From the NCBI RefSeq assembly GCF_029227915.1, contig NC_079880.1, positions 2,358,001 through 2,422,000 of the forward strand: 64,000 bases of DNA, written 5' to 3'. The translations under genes and the position numbers were made by a program. Numbering within the stretch: the stretch's first letter is position 1; each line of letters opens with the position of its first letter. Shown here one piece after another: positions 51,401-63,397 of the stretch. Under the pieces are notes generated by a model, which had not been told where the DNA came from, ran no database searches, and was given only the letters and a program-made list of their open reading frames with translations. The stretch comes from Hydractinia symbiolongicarpus (taxonomy: Eukaryota; Cnidaria; Hydrozoa; Anthoathecata; Hydractiniidae).

Positions 51401-53872
51401 AACGAAAACCCGCGATTTCCCGTAAATCCCGGACTTAGCCCGTATAGTCAAAAGTATACAAAAAAGTACCCAGGGAGTAAACTCATTTTCCGAACGATTT
51501 TTTAAATTATTTTTTCACCACTAAAACGCATGAGACTTGTAGTTTTTAATAATGTTTTCATTTTTGATGAGACGCTGAATGAAAGAAGTTTAATCGCCGG
51601 CAAATGAAAACCTGCGATTTCCCGTAAATCCCGGACACGGCCCCTATAGTCGAAAGTATACAAAGAAAGTACCCAGGGAGTAAACTCATTTCCCAAAGGA
51701 TTATTTAAATTATTATTTCACCACTAAAGCCCATGAGACTTGTAGTTTTTAAAAATGTTTTCATTTTTGATGAGACGCTGAATAAAAGAAGTTTAATCGC
51801 CAGCAAACGAAAACCCGGGATTTCCCGTAAATCCCGGACTCGGCCCGTATAGTCAAAAGTATACAAGGAAAGTACCCAGTGAGTAAAGTCATTTCCCGAA
51901 CGAATTTTTAAATTATTTTTTCAACACTAAAACGCATGAGACTTGTAGTTTTCAAAAATGTTTTCATTTTTGATGAGACGCTGAATAAAAGAAGTTTAAT
52001 CGCCGGCAAACGAAAACCTGCGATTTCCCGTAAATCCCGGACTCGGCCCGTATAGTCAAAAGTATACAAAGAAAGTACCCAGGGTGTAAACTCATTTCCC
52101 GAATGATTTTTTAAATTATTATTTCACCACTAAAGCCCATGAGACTTGTAGTATTTAAAAATATTTTCATTTTTGATGAGACGCTGAATAAAAGAAGTTT
52201 AATCGCCGGCAAACGAAAACCTGCGATTTCCCGTGAATCCCGGACTCGGCCCGTATAGTCAAAAGTATACAAAGAAAGTACCCAGGGAGTAAACTCATTT
52301 CCCGAACGATTTTTTAAATTATTTTTTCACCACTAAAACCATGAGACTTGTTGTTTTCAAAAATGTTTTCATTTTTGATGAGACGCTGAATAAAAGAAGT
52401 TTAATCGCCGGCAAACGAAAACCTGCGATTTCCCGTAAATCCCGGGCTTGGCCCGTATAGTCGAATGTATACAAAGAAAGTACCCAGGAAGTAAACTCAT
52501 TTCGCGAACGATTTTTTAAATTTTTTTTCACCACTAAAACGCATGAGACTTGTAGTTTTCAAAAATGTTTTCATTTTTGATGAGACGCTGAATAAAAGAA
52601 GTTTAATCGCCGGCAAACGAAAACCTGCGATTTCCCGTGAATCCCGGACTCGGCCCGTATAGTCAAAAGTATACAAAAAAGTACCCGGGGTGTAAACTCA
52701 TTTCCCGAACGATTTTTTAAATTATTATTTCACCACTAGAGCCCATGAGGCTTGTAGTTTTTAAGAATGTTTTCATTTTGATGAGACGCTTAATAAAAGA
52801 GGTTTAATCGCCGGCAAACGAAATCCCGCGATTTCCCGTAAATCCCGGGCTTGGCCCGGATAGTCGAATGTATACAAAGAAAGAACCCAGGAAGTAAACT
52901 CATTTCCCGAACGATTTTTTAAATTTTTTTTTCACCACTAAAACGCATGAGACTTGTAGTTTTCAAAAATGTTTTCATTTTTGATGAGACGCTTAATGAA
53001 AGAGGTTTAATCGCCGGCAAACGAAAACCCCCGATTTCCCGTAAATCCCGGGCTTGGGCCGTATAGTCGAATGTATACAAAGAAAGTACCCTGTGAGTAA
53101 ACTCATTTCCAGAACGATTTTTTAAATTATTTTTTCACCACTAAAACGCATAAGACTTGTAGTTTTCAAAAATGTTTTCATTTCTGATGAGACGCTGAAT
53201 AAAAGAAGTTTAATCGCCGGCAAACGAAAACCCGCGATTTCCCGTAAATCCCGGGCTTGGCCCGTATAGTCAAAAGTATACAAAGAAAGTACCCAGGGAG
53301 TAAACTCATTTCCCGAACGATTTTTTAATTCATTTTTTCACCACTAAAACGCATGAGACTTGTAGTTTTCAGAAATGTTTTCATTTTTGATGAGACGCTC
53401 AATGAAAGAGGTTTAATCGCCGGCAAACGAAAACCCGCGATTTCCCGTAAATCCTGGGCTTGGCCCGTATAGTCGAATGTATACAAAGAAAGTACCCTGT
53501 AAGTAAACTCATTTCCAGAACGATTTTTTAAATTATTTTTTCACCACTAAAACGCATAAGACTTGTAGTTTTCAAAAATGTTTTCATTTCTGATAAGACG
53601 CTGAATAAAAGAAGTTTAATCGCCGGCAAACGAAAACCCGCGATTTCCCGTAAATCCCGGGCTTGGCCCGTATAGTCAAAAGTGTACAAAGATAGTACCC
53701 AGGGAGTAAACTCATTTCCGAAACGATTTTTTCAATAATCTTTTCACCACTAAAACGCATGAGACTTGCAGTTTTCAAAAATACTTTTATTTTTGATGAG
53801 ACGCTGAATAAAAGAAGTTTAATCGCCGGTAAACAAAAACCCGCGACTTCCCGAAAATCCCGGACTCGGCCC

Positions 53873-54039
53873 GTATAGTCAAAAGTATACAAAGAAATTA
53901 CCCAGGGAGTAAACTCATTTCCCGAACGATTTTTTATATTATTTTTTCACCACTAAACCCATGAGACTTGTAGTTTTAAAGAAGTTTAATCGCCAGCAAA
54001 CGAAAACCTGCGATTTCCCGTAAATCCCGGACTCGGCCC
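53873..54039 (+). repeat. Deleted monomer, 167 bp, lacking the dyad
   Basis: Phase marks at 53873 and 54040 are 167 bp apart. About 36 bp between TAGTTTT and AAAGAAGTTTAATC is missing, near 53977. The loss takes out the whole inverted repeat around the TTTT loop and GATGAGACGCTGAAT. Confidence 0.92.
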
Positions 54040-54667
54040 GTATAGTCAAAAGTATACAAAGAAAGTACCCGGGGTGTAAACTCATTTCCCGAACGATTTT
54101 TTAAATTATTATTTCACCACTAAAGCCCATGAGACTTGTAGTTTTTAAAAATGTTTTCATTTTTGATGAGACGCTGAATAAAAGAAGTTTAATCGCCGGC
54201 AAACGAAATCCCGCGATTTCCCGTAAATCCCGGGCTTGGCCGGTATAGTCGAATGTATACAAAGAAAGTACCCAGGAAGTAAACTCATTTCTCGAACGAT
54301 TTTTTAAATTTTTTTTTCACCAATAAAACGCATGAGACTTGTGGTTTTCAAAAATGTTTTCATTTTTGATGAGACCCTGAATAAAAGAAGTTTAATCGCC
54401 GGCAAACGAAAACCTGCGATTTCCCGTGAATCCCGGACTCAGCCCGTATAGTCAAAAGTATGCAAAGAAAGTACCCGGGGTGTAAACTCATTTCCCGAAC
54501 GATTTTTTAAATTCTTATTTCACCACTAAAGCCCATGAGGCTTGTAGTTTTTAAAAATGTTTTCATTTTTGATGAGACGCTTAATAAAAGAGGTTTAATC
54601 GCCGGCAAACGAAATCCCGCGATTTCCCGTAAATCCCGGGCTTGGCCCGTATGGTCGAATGTATACA

Positions 54668-55173
54668 AAGAAAGAACCCAGGAAGTAAACTCATTTCCCG
54701 AACGATTTTTTAAATTTTTTTTTCACCACTAAAACGCATGAGACTTGTAGTTTTCAAAAATGTTTTCATTTCTGATGAGACGCTGAATAAAAGAAGTTTA
54801 ATCGCCGGCAAACGAAAACCCGCAATTTCCCGTAAATCCCGTGCTTGGCCCGTATAGTCAAAAGTATACAAAGATAGTACCCAGAGAGTAAACTCCTTTC
54901 CCGAACGATTTTTTAATTCAAAGAAAGTACCCTGTGAGTAAACTCATTTCCAGAACGATTTTTTAAATTATTTTTTCACCACTAAAACGCATAAGACTTG
55001 TAGTTTTCAAAAATGTTTTCATTTCTGATGAGACGCTGAATAAAAGAAGTTTAATCGCCGGCAAACGAAAACCCGCAATTTCCCGTAAATCCCGTGCTTG
55101 GCCCGTATAGTCAAAAGTATACAAAGATAGTACCCAGAGAGTAAACTCCTTTCCCGAACGATTTTTTAATTCA
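54668..55173 (+). repeat. 253-bp tandem duplication
   Basis: Phase marks at 54852 and 55105 are 253 bp apart (one monomer plus 50 bp). The first copy is cut after TTTTTTAATTCA at 54920 and jumps back to AAGAAAGTACCC. From about 54758 onward the copies look nearly identical, sharing private variants CCCGCAATTT (cgcaatt at 54821 and 55074), CCCGTGCTTGG and AACTCCTTTCC. Confidence 0.9.
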
Positions 55174-56119
55174 TTTTTTCACCACTAAAACGCATGAGAC
55201 TTGTAGTTTTCAAAAATGTTTTCATTTTTGATGAGACGCTGAATAAAAGAAGTTTAATCGCCGGCAAACGAAAACCTGCGATTTCCCGTAAATCCCGGAC
55301 TCGGCCCGTATAGTCAAAAGTATACAAAGAAAGTACCCAGGGAGTAAACTCATTTCCCGAACGATTTTTTAATTCATTTTTTCACCACTAAAACGCATGA
55401 GACTTGTAGTTTTCAGAAATGTTTTCATTTTTGATGAGACGCTCAATGAAAGAGGTTTAATCGCCGGCAAACGAAAACCCGCGATTTCCCGTAAATCCCG
55501 GGCTTAGCCCGTATAGTCGAATGTATACAAAGAAAGTACCCTGTAAGTAAACTCATTTCCAGAACGATTTTTTAAATTATTTTTTCACCACTAAAACGCA
55601 TAAGACTTGTAGTTTTCAAAAATGTTTTCATTTCTGATAAGACGCTGAATAAAAGAAGTTTAATCGCCGGCAAACGAAAACCCGCGATTTCCCGTAAATC
55701 CCGGGCTTGGCCCGTATAGTCAAAAGTATACAAAGATAGTACCCAGGGAGTAAACTCATTTCCCGAACGATTTTTTATTTCATTTTTTCACCACTAAAAC
55801 AAATGAGACTTGTAGTTTTCAGAAATGTTTTAATTTTTGATGAGACGCTGAATAAAAGAAGTTTAATCGCCGGCAAACGAAAACCCGCGATTTCCCGTAA
55901 ATCCCGAGCTTGGCCCGTATAGTCTAATGTATACAAAGAAAGTACCCTGTGAGTAAACTCATTTCCGAAACGATTTTTTCAATAATCTTTTCACCACTAA
56001 AACGCATGAGACTTGCAGTTTTCAAAAATACTTTCATTTTTGATGAGACGCTGAATAAAAGAAGTTTAATCGCCGGTAAACAAAAACCCGCGACTTCCCG
56101 AAAATCCCGGACTCGGCCC

Positions 56120-56286
56120 GTATAGTCAAAAGTATACAAAGAATTTACCCAGAAAGTAAACTCATTTCCCGAACGATTTTTTATATTATTTTTTCACCAT
56201 TAAACCCATGAGACTTGTAGTTTTAAAGAAGTTTAATCGCCAGCAAACGAAAACCTGCGATTTCCCGTAAATCCCGGACTCGGCCC
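56120..56286 (+). repeat. Second copy of the 167-bp dyad-less monomer
   Basis: Phase marks at 56120 and 56287. The deletion seam TAGTTTTAAAGAAG is the same as at 53971, so the monomer was copied along with the surrounding 2247-bp duplication. Confidence 0.92.
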
Positions 56287-58020
56287 GTATAGTCAAAAGT
56301 ATACAAAGAAAGTACCCGGGGTGTAAACTCATTTCCCGAACGATTTTTTAAATAATTATTTCACCACTAAAGCCCATGAGACTTGTAGTTTTTAAAAATG
56401 TTTTCATTTTTGATGAGACGCTGAATAAAAGAAGTTTAATCGCCGGCAAACGAAATCCCGCGATTTCCCGTAAATCCCGGGCTTGGCCGGTATAGTCGAA
56501 TGTATACAAAGAAAGTACCCAGGAAGTAAACTCATTTCTCGAACGATTTTTTAAATTTTTTTTTCACCACTAAAACGCATGAGACTTGTGGTTTTCAAAA
56601 ATGTTTTCATTTTTGATCAGACGCTGAATAAAAGAAGTTTAATCGCCGGCAAACGAAAACCTGCGATTTCCCGTGAATCCCGGACTCAGCCCGTATAGTC
56701 AAAAGTATACAAAGAAAGTACCCGGGGTGTAAACTCATTTCCCGAACGATTTTTTAATTCATTTTTTCACCACTAAAACGCATGAGACTTGTAGTTTTCA
56801 AAAATGTTTTCATTTTTGATGAGACGCTGAATAAAAGAAGTTTAATCGCCGGCAAACGAAAACCTGCGATTTCCCGTAAATCCCAGACTCGGCCCGTATA
56901 GTCAAAAGTATACAAAGAAAGTACCCAGAGAGTAAACTCATTTCCCGAACGATTTTTTAAATTATTTTTTCACCACTAAAACGCATGAGACTTGTAGTTT
57001 TTAGAAATCTTTTCATTTTTGATAAGACGCTTAATGAAAGTGGTTTAATCGCCGGCAAACGAAAACCTGCGATTTCCCGTAAATCCCAGACTCGGCCCGT
57101 ATAGTCAAAAGTATACAAAGAAAGTACCCAGGGTGTAAACTCATTTCTCGAACGATTTTTTAAATTATTTTTTCACCAATAAAACGCATGAGACTTGTAG
57201 TTTTCAAAAATGTTTTCATTTTTGATGAGACGCTGAATAAAAGAAGTTTAATCGCGGGCAAACGAAAACCTGCGATTTCCCGTAAATCCCGGACTCGGCC
57301 CGTATAGTCAAAAGTATACAAAGAAAGTACCCAGGGAGTAAACTCATTTCCCAAACGATTATTTAAATTATTATTTCACCACTAAAGCCCATGAGACTTG
57401 TAGTTTTTAAAAATGTTTTCATTTTTGATGAGACGCTGAATAAAAGAAGTTTAATCGCCGGCAAACGAAAACCCGGGATTTCCCGTAAATCCCGGACTCG
57501 GCCCGTATAGTCAAAAGTACACAAGGGAAGTACCCAGTGAGTAAAACTATTTCCCGAACGAATTTTTAAATTATTTTTTCACCACTAAAACGCATGCGAC
57601 TTGTAGTTTTCAGAAATGTTTTCATTTTTGATGAGACGCTTGATGAAAGTGGTTTAATCGCCGGCAAACGAAAAGCCGCGATTTCCCGTAAATCCCGGTC
57701 TTGGCCCGTATAGTCGAATGTATACAAAGAAAGTACCCTGTGAGTAAACTCATTTCCAAAACGATTTTTTAAATTATATTTTCACCACTAAAACGCTTGA
57801 GACTTGTAGTTTTCAAGAATGTTTTCATTTTTGATGAGACGCTGAATAAAAGAAGTTTAATCGCGGGCAAACGAAAACCCGCCATTTCCCGTAAACCCCG
57901 GACTCGGCCTGCATAGTCAAAAGTATACAAAGAAAGTACCCAGGGAGTAAACTCATTTCCCGAACGATTTTTTAAATTATTTTTTCACCACTAAAACGCA
58001 TGAGACTTGTAGTTTTCAAA

Positions 58021-58291
58021 AATGTTTTCATTTTTGATGAGACGCTGAATAAAAGAAGTTTAATCGCCGGCAAACGAAAACCTGCGATTTCCCGTAAATC
58101 CCGGACTGGGCCCGTATAGTCAAAAGTATACAAAGAAAGTATCGTTCGGGAAATGAGTTTACTCCCTGGGTACTTTCTTTGTATACTTTTGACTATAGGG
58201 GCCGAGTCCGGGATTTACGGGAAATCGCAGGTTTTCGTTTGCCGGCGATTAAACTTCTTTTATTCAGCGTCTCATCAAAAATGAAAACATT
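58021..58291. repeat. Satellite strand-switch junction with palindromic arms
   Basis: Forward monomers end at AAAGAAAGTA (58141) and the array then continues as reverse complement. Positions 58021-58140 pair with 58172-58291 as an inverted repeat. Over 120 bases I count two mismatches (TATACGGG versus TATAGGGG, and one near GGGCCC/GGGCCG). The unpaired centre is about 29 bp (58142-58170). Outside the arms the two sides differ in monomer-specific bases (for example CAAGTCTCATGCG versus CAAGTGTCATGGG in the right-hand strand sense). The two sides are therefore different monomers, not a perfect fold-back. Confidence 0.93.
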
Positions 58292-58719
58292 TTTAAAAAC
58301 TACAAGTGTCATGGGCTTTAGTGGTGAAATAATAATTTAAAAAATCGTTTGGGAAATTAGTTTACTCCCCGGGTACTTTCTTTGTATACTTTTGACTATA
58401 CGGGCCGAGTCCGGGATTTACGGGAAATCGCAGGTTTTCGTTTGCCGGCGATTAAACTTCTTTTATTCAGCGTCTCATCAAAAATGAAAACATTTTTGAA
58501 AACTACAAGTCTCATGCGTTTTAGTGGTGAAAAAATGAATTAAAAAATCGTTCGGGAAATGAGTTTACTCCCTGGGTACTATCTTTGTATACTTTTGACT
58601 ATACGGGCCAAGCCCGGGATTTACGGGAAATCGCGGGATTTCGTTTGCCGGCGATTAAACTTCTTTTATTCAGCGTCTCATCAAAAATGAAAACATTTTT
58701 AAAAACTACAAGTCTCATG

Positions 58720-61562
58720 CGTTTTATTGGTGAAAAAATAATTAAAAAAATCGTTCGAGAAATGAGTTTACACCCTGGGTACTTTCTTTGTATACTTTTG
58801 ACTATACGGGCTGAGTCTGGGATTTACGGGAAATCGCAGGTTTTCGTTTGCCGGCGATTAAACCACTTTCATTAGGCGTCTCATCAAAAATGAAAAGATT
58901 TCTGAAAACTACAAGTCTCATGCGTTTTAGTGGTGAAAAAATAATTTAAAAAATCGTTCGGGAAATGAGTTTACTCCCTGGGTACTTTCTTTGTATACTT
59001 TTGACTATACGGGCCAAGTCCGGGATTTACGGGAAATCGCGGGTTTTGGTTTGCCGGCGATTAAACTTCTTTTATTCAGCGTCTCATCAAAAATGAAAAC
59101 ATTTTTAAAAACTACAAGTGTCATGGGCTTTAGTGGTAAAATAATATTTAAAAAATCGTTTGGGAAATTAGTTTACTCCCCGGGTACTTTCTTTGTATAC
59201 TTTTGACTATACGGGCCGAGTCCGGGATTTACGGGAAATCGCAGGTTTTCGTTTGCCGGCGATTAAACTTCTTTTATTCAGCGTCTCATCAAAAATGAAA
59301 ACATTTTTGAAAACTACAAGTCTCATGCATTTTAGTGGTGAAAAAATGAATTAAAAAATTGTTCGGGAAATGAGTTTACTCCCTGGGTACTATCTTTGTA
59401 TACTTTTGACTATACGGGCCAAGCCCGGGATTTACGGGAAATTGCGGGTTTTTGTTTGCCGGCGATTAAACTTCTTTTATTCAGCGTCTCATCAGAAATG
59501 AAAAGATTTTTGAAAACTACAAGTCCTATGCGTTTTAGTGGTGAAAAAATAATTTAAAAAATCGTTCTGGAAATGAGTTTACTCACAGGGTACTTTCTTT
59601 GTATACATTCGACTATACGGGCCAAGCCCGGGATTTACGGGAAATCGCGGGTTTTCGTTTGCCGGCCATTAAACCTCTTTCACTAAGGGTCTCATCAAAA
59701 ATGAAAACATTTTTGAAAACTACAAGTCTCATGCGTTTTAGTGGTGAAAAAAAAATTTAAAAAATCGTTCGGGAAATGAGTTTACTTCCTGGGTTCTTTG
59801 TTTGTATACATTCGACTATACGGGCCAAGCCCGGGATTTACGGGAAATCGCGGGATTTCGTTTGCCGGCGATTAAACCTCTTTTATTAAGCGTCTCATCA
59901 AAAATGAAAACATTTTTAAAAACTACAAGCCTCATTGGCTTTAGTTGTGAAATAATAATTTAAAAAATCGTTCGGGAAATGAGTTTACACCCCGGGTACT
60001 TTCTTTGTATACTTTTGACTATACGGGCTGAGTTCGGGATTCACGGGAAATCGCAGGTTTTCGTTTGCCGGCGATTAAACTTCTTTTATTCAGCGTCTTA
60101 TCAAAAATGAAAACATTTTTGAAAACCACAAGTCTCATGCGTTTTAGTGGTGAAAAAAATAATTAAAAAAATCGTTCGAGAAATGAGTTTACACCCTGGG
60201 TACTTTCTTTGTATACTTTTGACTATACGGGCCGAGTCTGGGATTTACGGGAAATCGCAGGTTTTCGTTTGCCGGCGATTAAACCACTTTCATTAAGCGT
60301 CTCATCAAAAATGAAAAGATTTCTGAAAACTACAAGTCTCATGCGTTTTAGTGGTGAAAAAATAATTTAAAAAATCGTTCGGGAAATGAGTTTACTCCCT
60401 GGGTACTTTCTTTGTATACTTTTGACTATACGGGCCAAGTCCGGGATTTACGGGAAATCGCGGGTTTTGGTTTGCCGGCGATTAAACTTCTTTTATTCAG
60501 CGTCTCATCAAAAATGAAAACATTTTTAAAAACTACAAGTGTCATGGGCTTTAGTGGTAAAATAATAATTTAAAAAATCGTTTGGGAAATTAGTTTACTC
60601 CCCGGGTACTTTCTTTGTATACTTTTGACTATACGGGCCGAGTCCGGGATTTACGGGAAATCGCAGGTTTTCGTTTGCCGGCGATTAAACTTCTTTTATT
60701 CAGCGTCTCATCAAAAATGAAAACATTTTTGAAAACTACAAGTCTCATGCGTTTTAGTGGTGAAAAAATGAATTAAAAAATTGTTCGGGAAATGAGTTTA
60801 CTCCCTGGGTACTATCTTTGTATACTTTTGACTATACGGGCCAAGCCCGGGATTTACGGGAAATTGCGGGTTTTTGTTTGCCGGCGATTAAACTTCTTTT
60901 ATTCAGCGTCTCATCAGAAATGAAAAGATTTTTGAAAACTACAAGTCCTATGCGTTTTAGTGGTGAAAAAATAATTTAAAAAATCGTTCTGGAAATGAGT
61001 TTACTCACAGGGTACTTTCTTTGTATACATTCGACTATACGGGCCAAGCCCGGGATTTACGGGAAATCGCGGGTTTTCGTTTGCCGGCCATTAAACCTCT
61101 TTCATTAAGGGTCTCATCAAAAATGAAAACATTTTTGAAAACTACAAGTCTCATGCGTTTTAGTGGTGAAAAAAAAATTTAAAAAATCGTTCGGGAAATG
61201 AGTTTACTTCCTGGGTTCTTTGTTTGTATACATTCGACTATACGGGCCAAGCCCGGGATTTACGGGAAATCGCGGGATTTCGTTTGCCGGCGATTAAACC
61301 TCTTTTATTAAGCGTCTCATCAAAAATGAAAACATTTTTAAAAACTACAAGCCTCATGGGCTTTAGTGGTGAAATAATAATTTAAAAAATCGTTCGGGAA
61401 ATGAGTTTACACCCCGGGTACTTTCTTTGTATACTTTTGACTATACGGGCTGAGTTCGGGATTCACGGGAAATCGCAGGTTTTCGTTTGCCGGCGATTAA
61501 ACTTCTTTTATTCAGCGTCTCATCAAAAATGAAAACATTTTTGAAAACCACAAGTCTCATGC
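58720..61562 (-). repeat. 7-monomer HOR, 1421-bp unit, two copies, inverted block
   Basis: Copies run from about 58720 to 60140 and about 60141 to 61562. Offsets are constant: TGAAAAGATTTCTG 58891/60312, GGGTTTTGGTTTGCC 59041/60462 and CA(C/T)TAAGGGTCTC 59681/61103. Shared private variants include GTCCTATGCG and GGGTTCTTTGTTTG. The copies differ at only scattered bases, so this is a young duplication within an otherwise mixed block. Confidence 0.88.
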
Positions 61563-61852
61563 GTTTTAGTGGTGAAAAAAAAATTTAAAAAATCGTTCGG
61601 GAAATGCGTTTACTTCCTGGGTACTTTCTTTGTATACATTCGACTATACGGGCCAAGCCCGGGATTTACGGGAAATCGCGGGATTTCGTTTGCCGGCGAT
61701 TAAACCTCTTTTATTAAGCGTCTCATCAAAAATGAAAACATTTTTAAAAACTACAAGTCTCATGGGCTTTAGTGGTGAAATAATAATTTAAAAAATCGTT
61801 CGGGAAATGAGTTTACACCCCGGGTACTTTCTTTGTATACTTTTGACTATAC

Positions 61853-62019
61853 GGGCCGAGTCCGGGATTTACGGGAAATCGCAGGTTTTCGTTTGCCGGC
61901 GATTAAACTTCTTTAAAACTACAAGTCTCGTGGGTTTAGTGGTGAAAAAATAATTTAAAAAATCGTTCGGGAAATGAGTTTACTCCCTGGGTACTTTCTT
62001 TGTATACTTTTGACTATTC
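61853..62019 (-). repeat. 167-bp dyad-less monomer on the inverted strand
   Basis: The phase mark GACTATAC ends at 61852, and the next (as GACTATTC) ends at 62019, 167 bp later. The seam AACTTCTTTAAAACTA near 61905-61921 is the reverse complement of the block 5 seam at 53971 and 56218. The same ancestral deletion therefore exists in both orientations. Confidence 0.9.
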
Positions 62020-62897
62020 GGGCTGAGTCCGGGATTCACGGGAAATCGCAGGTTTTCGTTTGCCGGCGATTAAACTTCTTTTATTCAGCGTCTCATCAAA
62101 AATAAAAACATTTTTGAAAACCACAAGTCTCATGCGTTTTAGTGGTGAAAAAAAAATTTAAAAAATCGTTCGGGAAATGAGTTTACTCCCTGGGTAATTT
62201 CTTTGTATACTTTTGACTATACGGGCCGAGTCCGGGATTTTCGGGAAGTCGCGGGTTTTTGTTTACCGGCGATTAAACTTCTTTTATTCAGCGTCTCATC
62301 AAAAATGAAAGTATTTTTGAAAACTGCAAGTCTCATGCGTTTTAGTGGTGAAAAGATTATTGAAAAAATCGTTTCGGAAATGAGTTTACTCACCGGGTAC
62401 TTTCTTTGTATACATTCGACTATACGGGCCAAGCCCGGGATTTACGGGAAATCGCGGGTTTTCGTTTACCGGCGATTAAACTTCTTTTATTCAGCGTCTC
62501 ATCAAAAATGAAAACATTTCTGAAAACTACAAGTCTCATTCGTTTTAGTGGTGAAAAAATGAAATAAAAAATCGTTCGGAAAATGAGTTTACTCCCTGGG
62601 TACTATCTTTGTGTACTTTTGACTATACGGGCCAAGCCCGGGATTTACGGGAAATCGCGGGTTTTCGTTTGCCGGCGATTAAACTTCTTTTATTCAGCGT
62701 CTTATCAGAAATGAAAACATTTTTGAAAACTACAAGTCTTATGCGTTTTAGTGGTGAAAAAATAATTTAAAAAATCGTTCTGGAAATGAGTTTACTCACA
62801 GGGTACTTTCTTTGTATACATTCGACTATACGGGCCAAGCCCGGGATTTACGGGAAATCGCGGGTTTTCGTTTGCCGGCGATTAAACCTCTTTCATT

Positions 62898-63397
62898 NNN
62901 NNNNNNNNNNNNNNNNNNNNNNNNNNNNNNNNNNNNNNNNNNNNNNNNNNNNNNNNNNNNNNNNNNNNNNNNNNNNNNNNNNNNNNNNNNNNNNNNNNNN
63001 NNNNNNNNNNNNNNNNNNNNNNNNNNNNNNNNNNNNNNNNNNNNNNNNNNNNNNNNNNNNNNNNNNNNNNNNNNNNNNNNNNNNNNNNNNNNNNNNNNNN
63101 NNNNNNNNNNNNNNNNNNNNNNNNNNNNNNNNNNNNNNNNNNNNNNNNNNNNNNNNNNNNNNNNNNNNNNNNNNNNNNNNNNNNNNNNNNNNNNNNNNNN
63201 NNNNNNNNNNNNNNNNNNNNNNNNNNNNNNNNNNNNNNNNNNNNNNNNNNNNNNNNNNNNNNNNNNNNNNNNNNNNNNNNNNNNNNNNNNNNNNNNNNNN
63301 NNNNNNNNNNNNNNNNNNNNNNNNNNNNNNNNNNNNNNNNNNNNNNNNNNNNNNNNNNNNNNNNNNNNNNNNNNNNNNNNNNNNNNNNNNNNNNNNN
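62898..63397. other. Assembly gap, 500 N
   Basis: Exactly 500 N, which reads as a placeholder rather than a measured size. Satellite of the same (reverse) orientation lies on both sides. The phase mark CCCGGG lies at 62840 before the gap and 63398 after it, 558 bp apart. This is not a multiple of 203, so the true missing length is unlikely to be 500. Confidence 0.98.

Larger units (their letters stand above)
53364..56757 (+). repeat. Dispersed duplication within block 5 (offsets 2044 and 2247 bp)
   Basis: The segment around 53720-54510 recurs at about 55970-56757 with a constant offset of 2247 bp. It shares TTTTTTCAATAATC, ACTTGCAGTTTTC (53764 and 56011), the 167-bp deleted monomer and GTACCCGGGGTG. 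Just upstream, 53364-53700 matches 55405-55750 with an offset of 2044 bp, so one monomer was gained in the second copy near 55800. The 2247-bp spacing equals nine 203-bp monomers plus the 167- and 253-bp mutants. Confidence 0.83.
49820..58141 (+). repeat. Block 5: diverged mixed satellite monomers
   Basis: About 41 monomers in forward orientation without a clean HOR. Monomers with GTCGAATG return at about 50229 after being absent from block 4. Length mutants of 167 and 253 bp occur. Many private substitutions and small indels are present (for example AAAAAAGTACCC near 51460 and 52675). Divergence between neighbours is higher than in blocks 1 and 4, as expected for an array flank. No gene is seen. 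Confidence 0.85.

Noticed and set aside
58141-58142. Simple sequencing fold-back artefact as full explanation of the strand switch
   Set aside because: A fold-back would give long identical arms. Here identity in the matching register fails within about 150 bp at monomer-specific bases, and the inverted side has a different HOR. It is not excluded without reads, but it is less likely.
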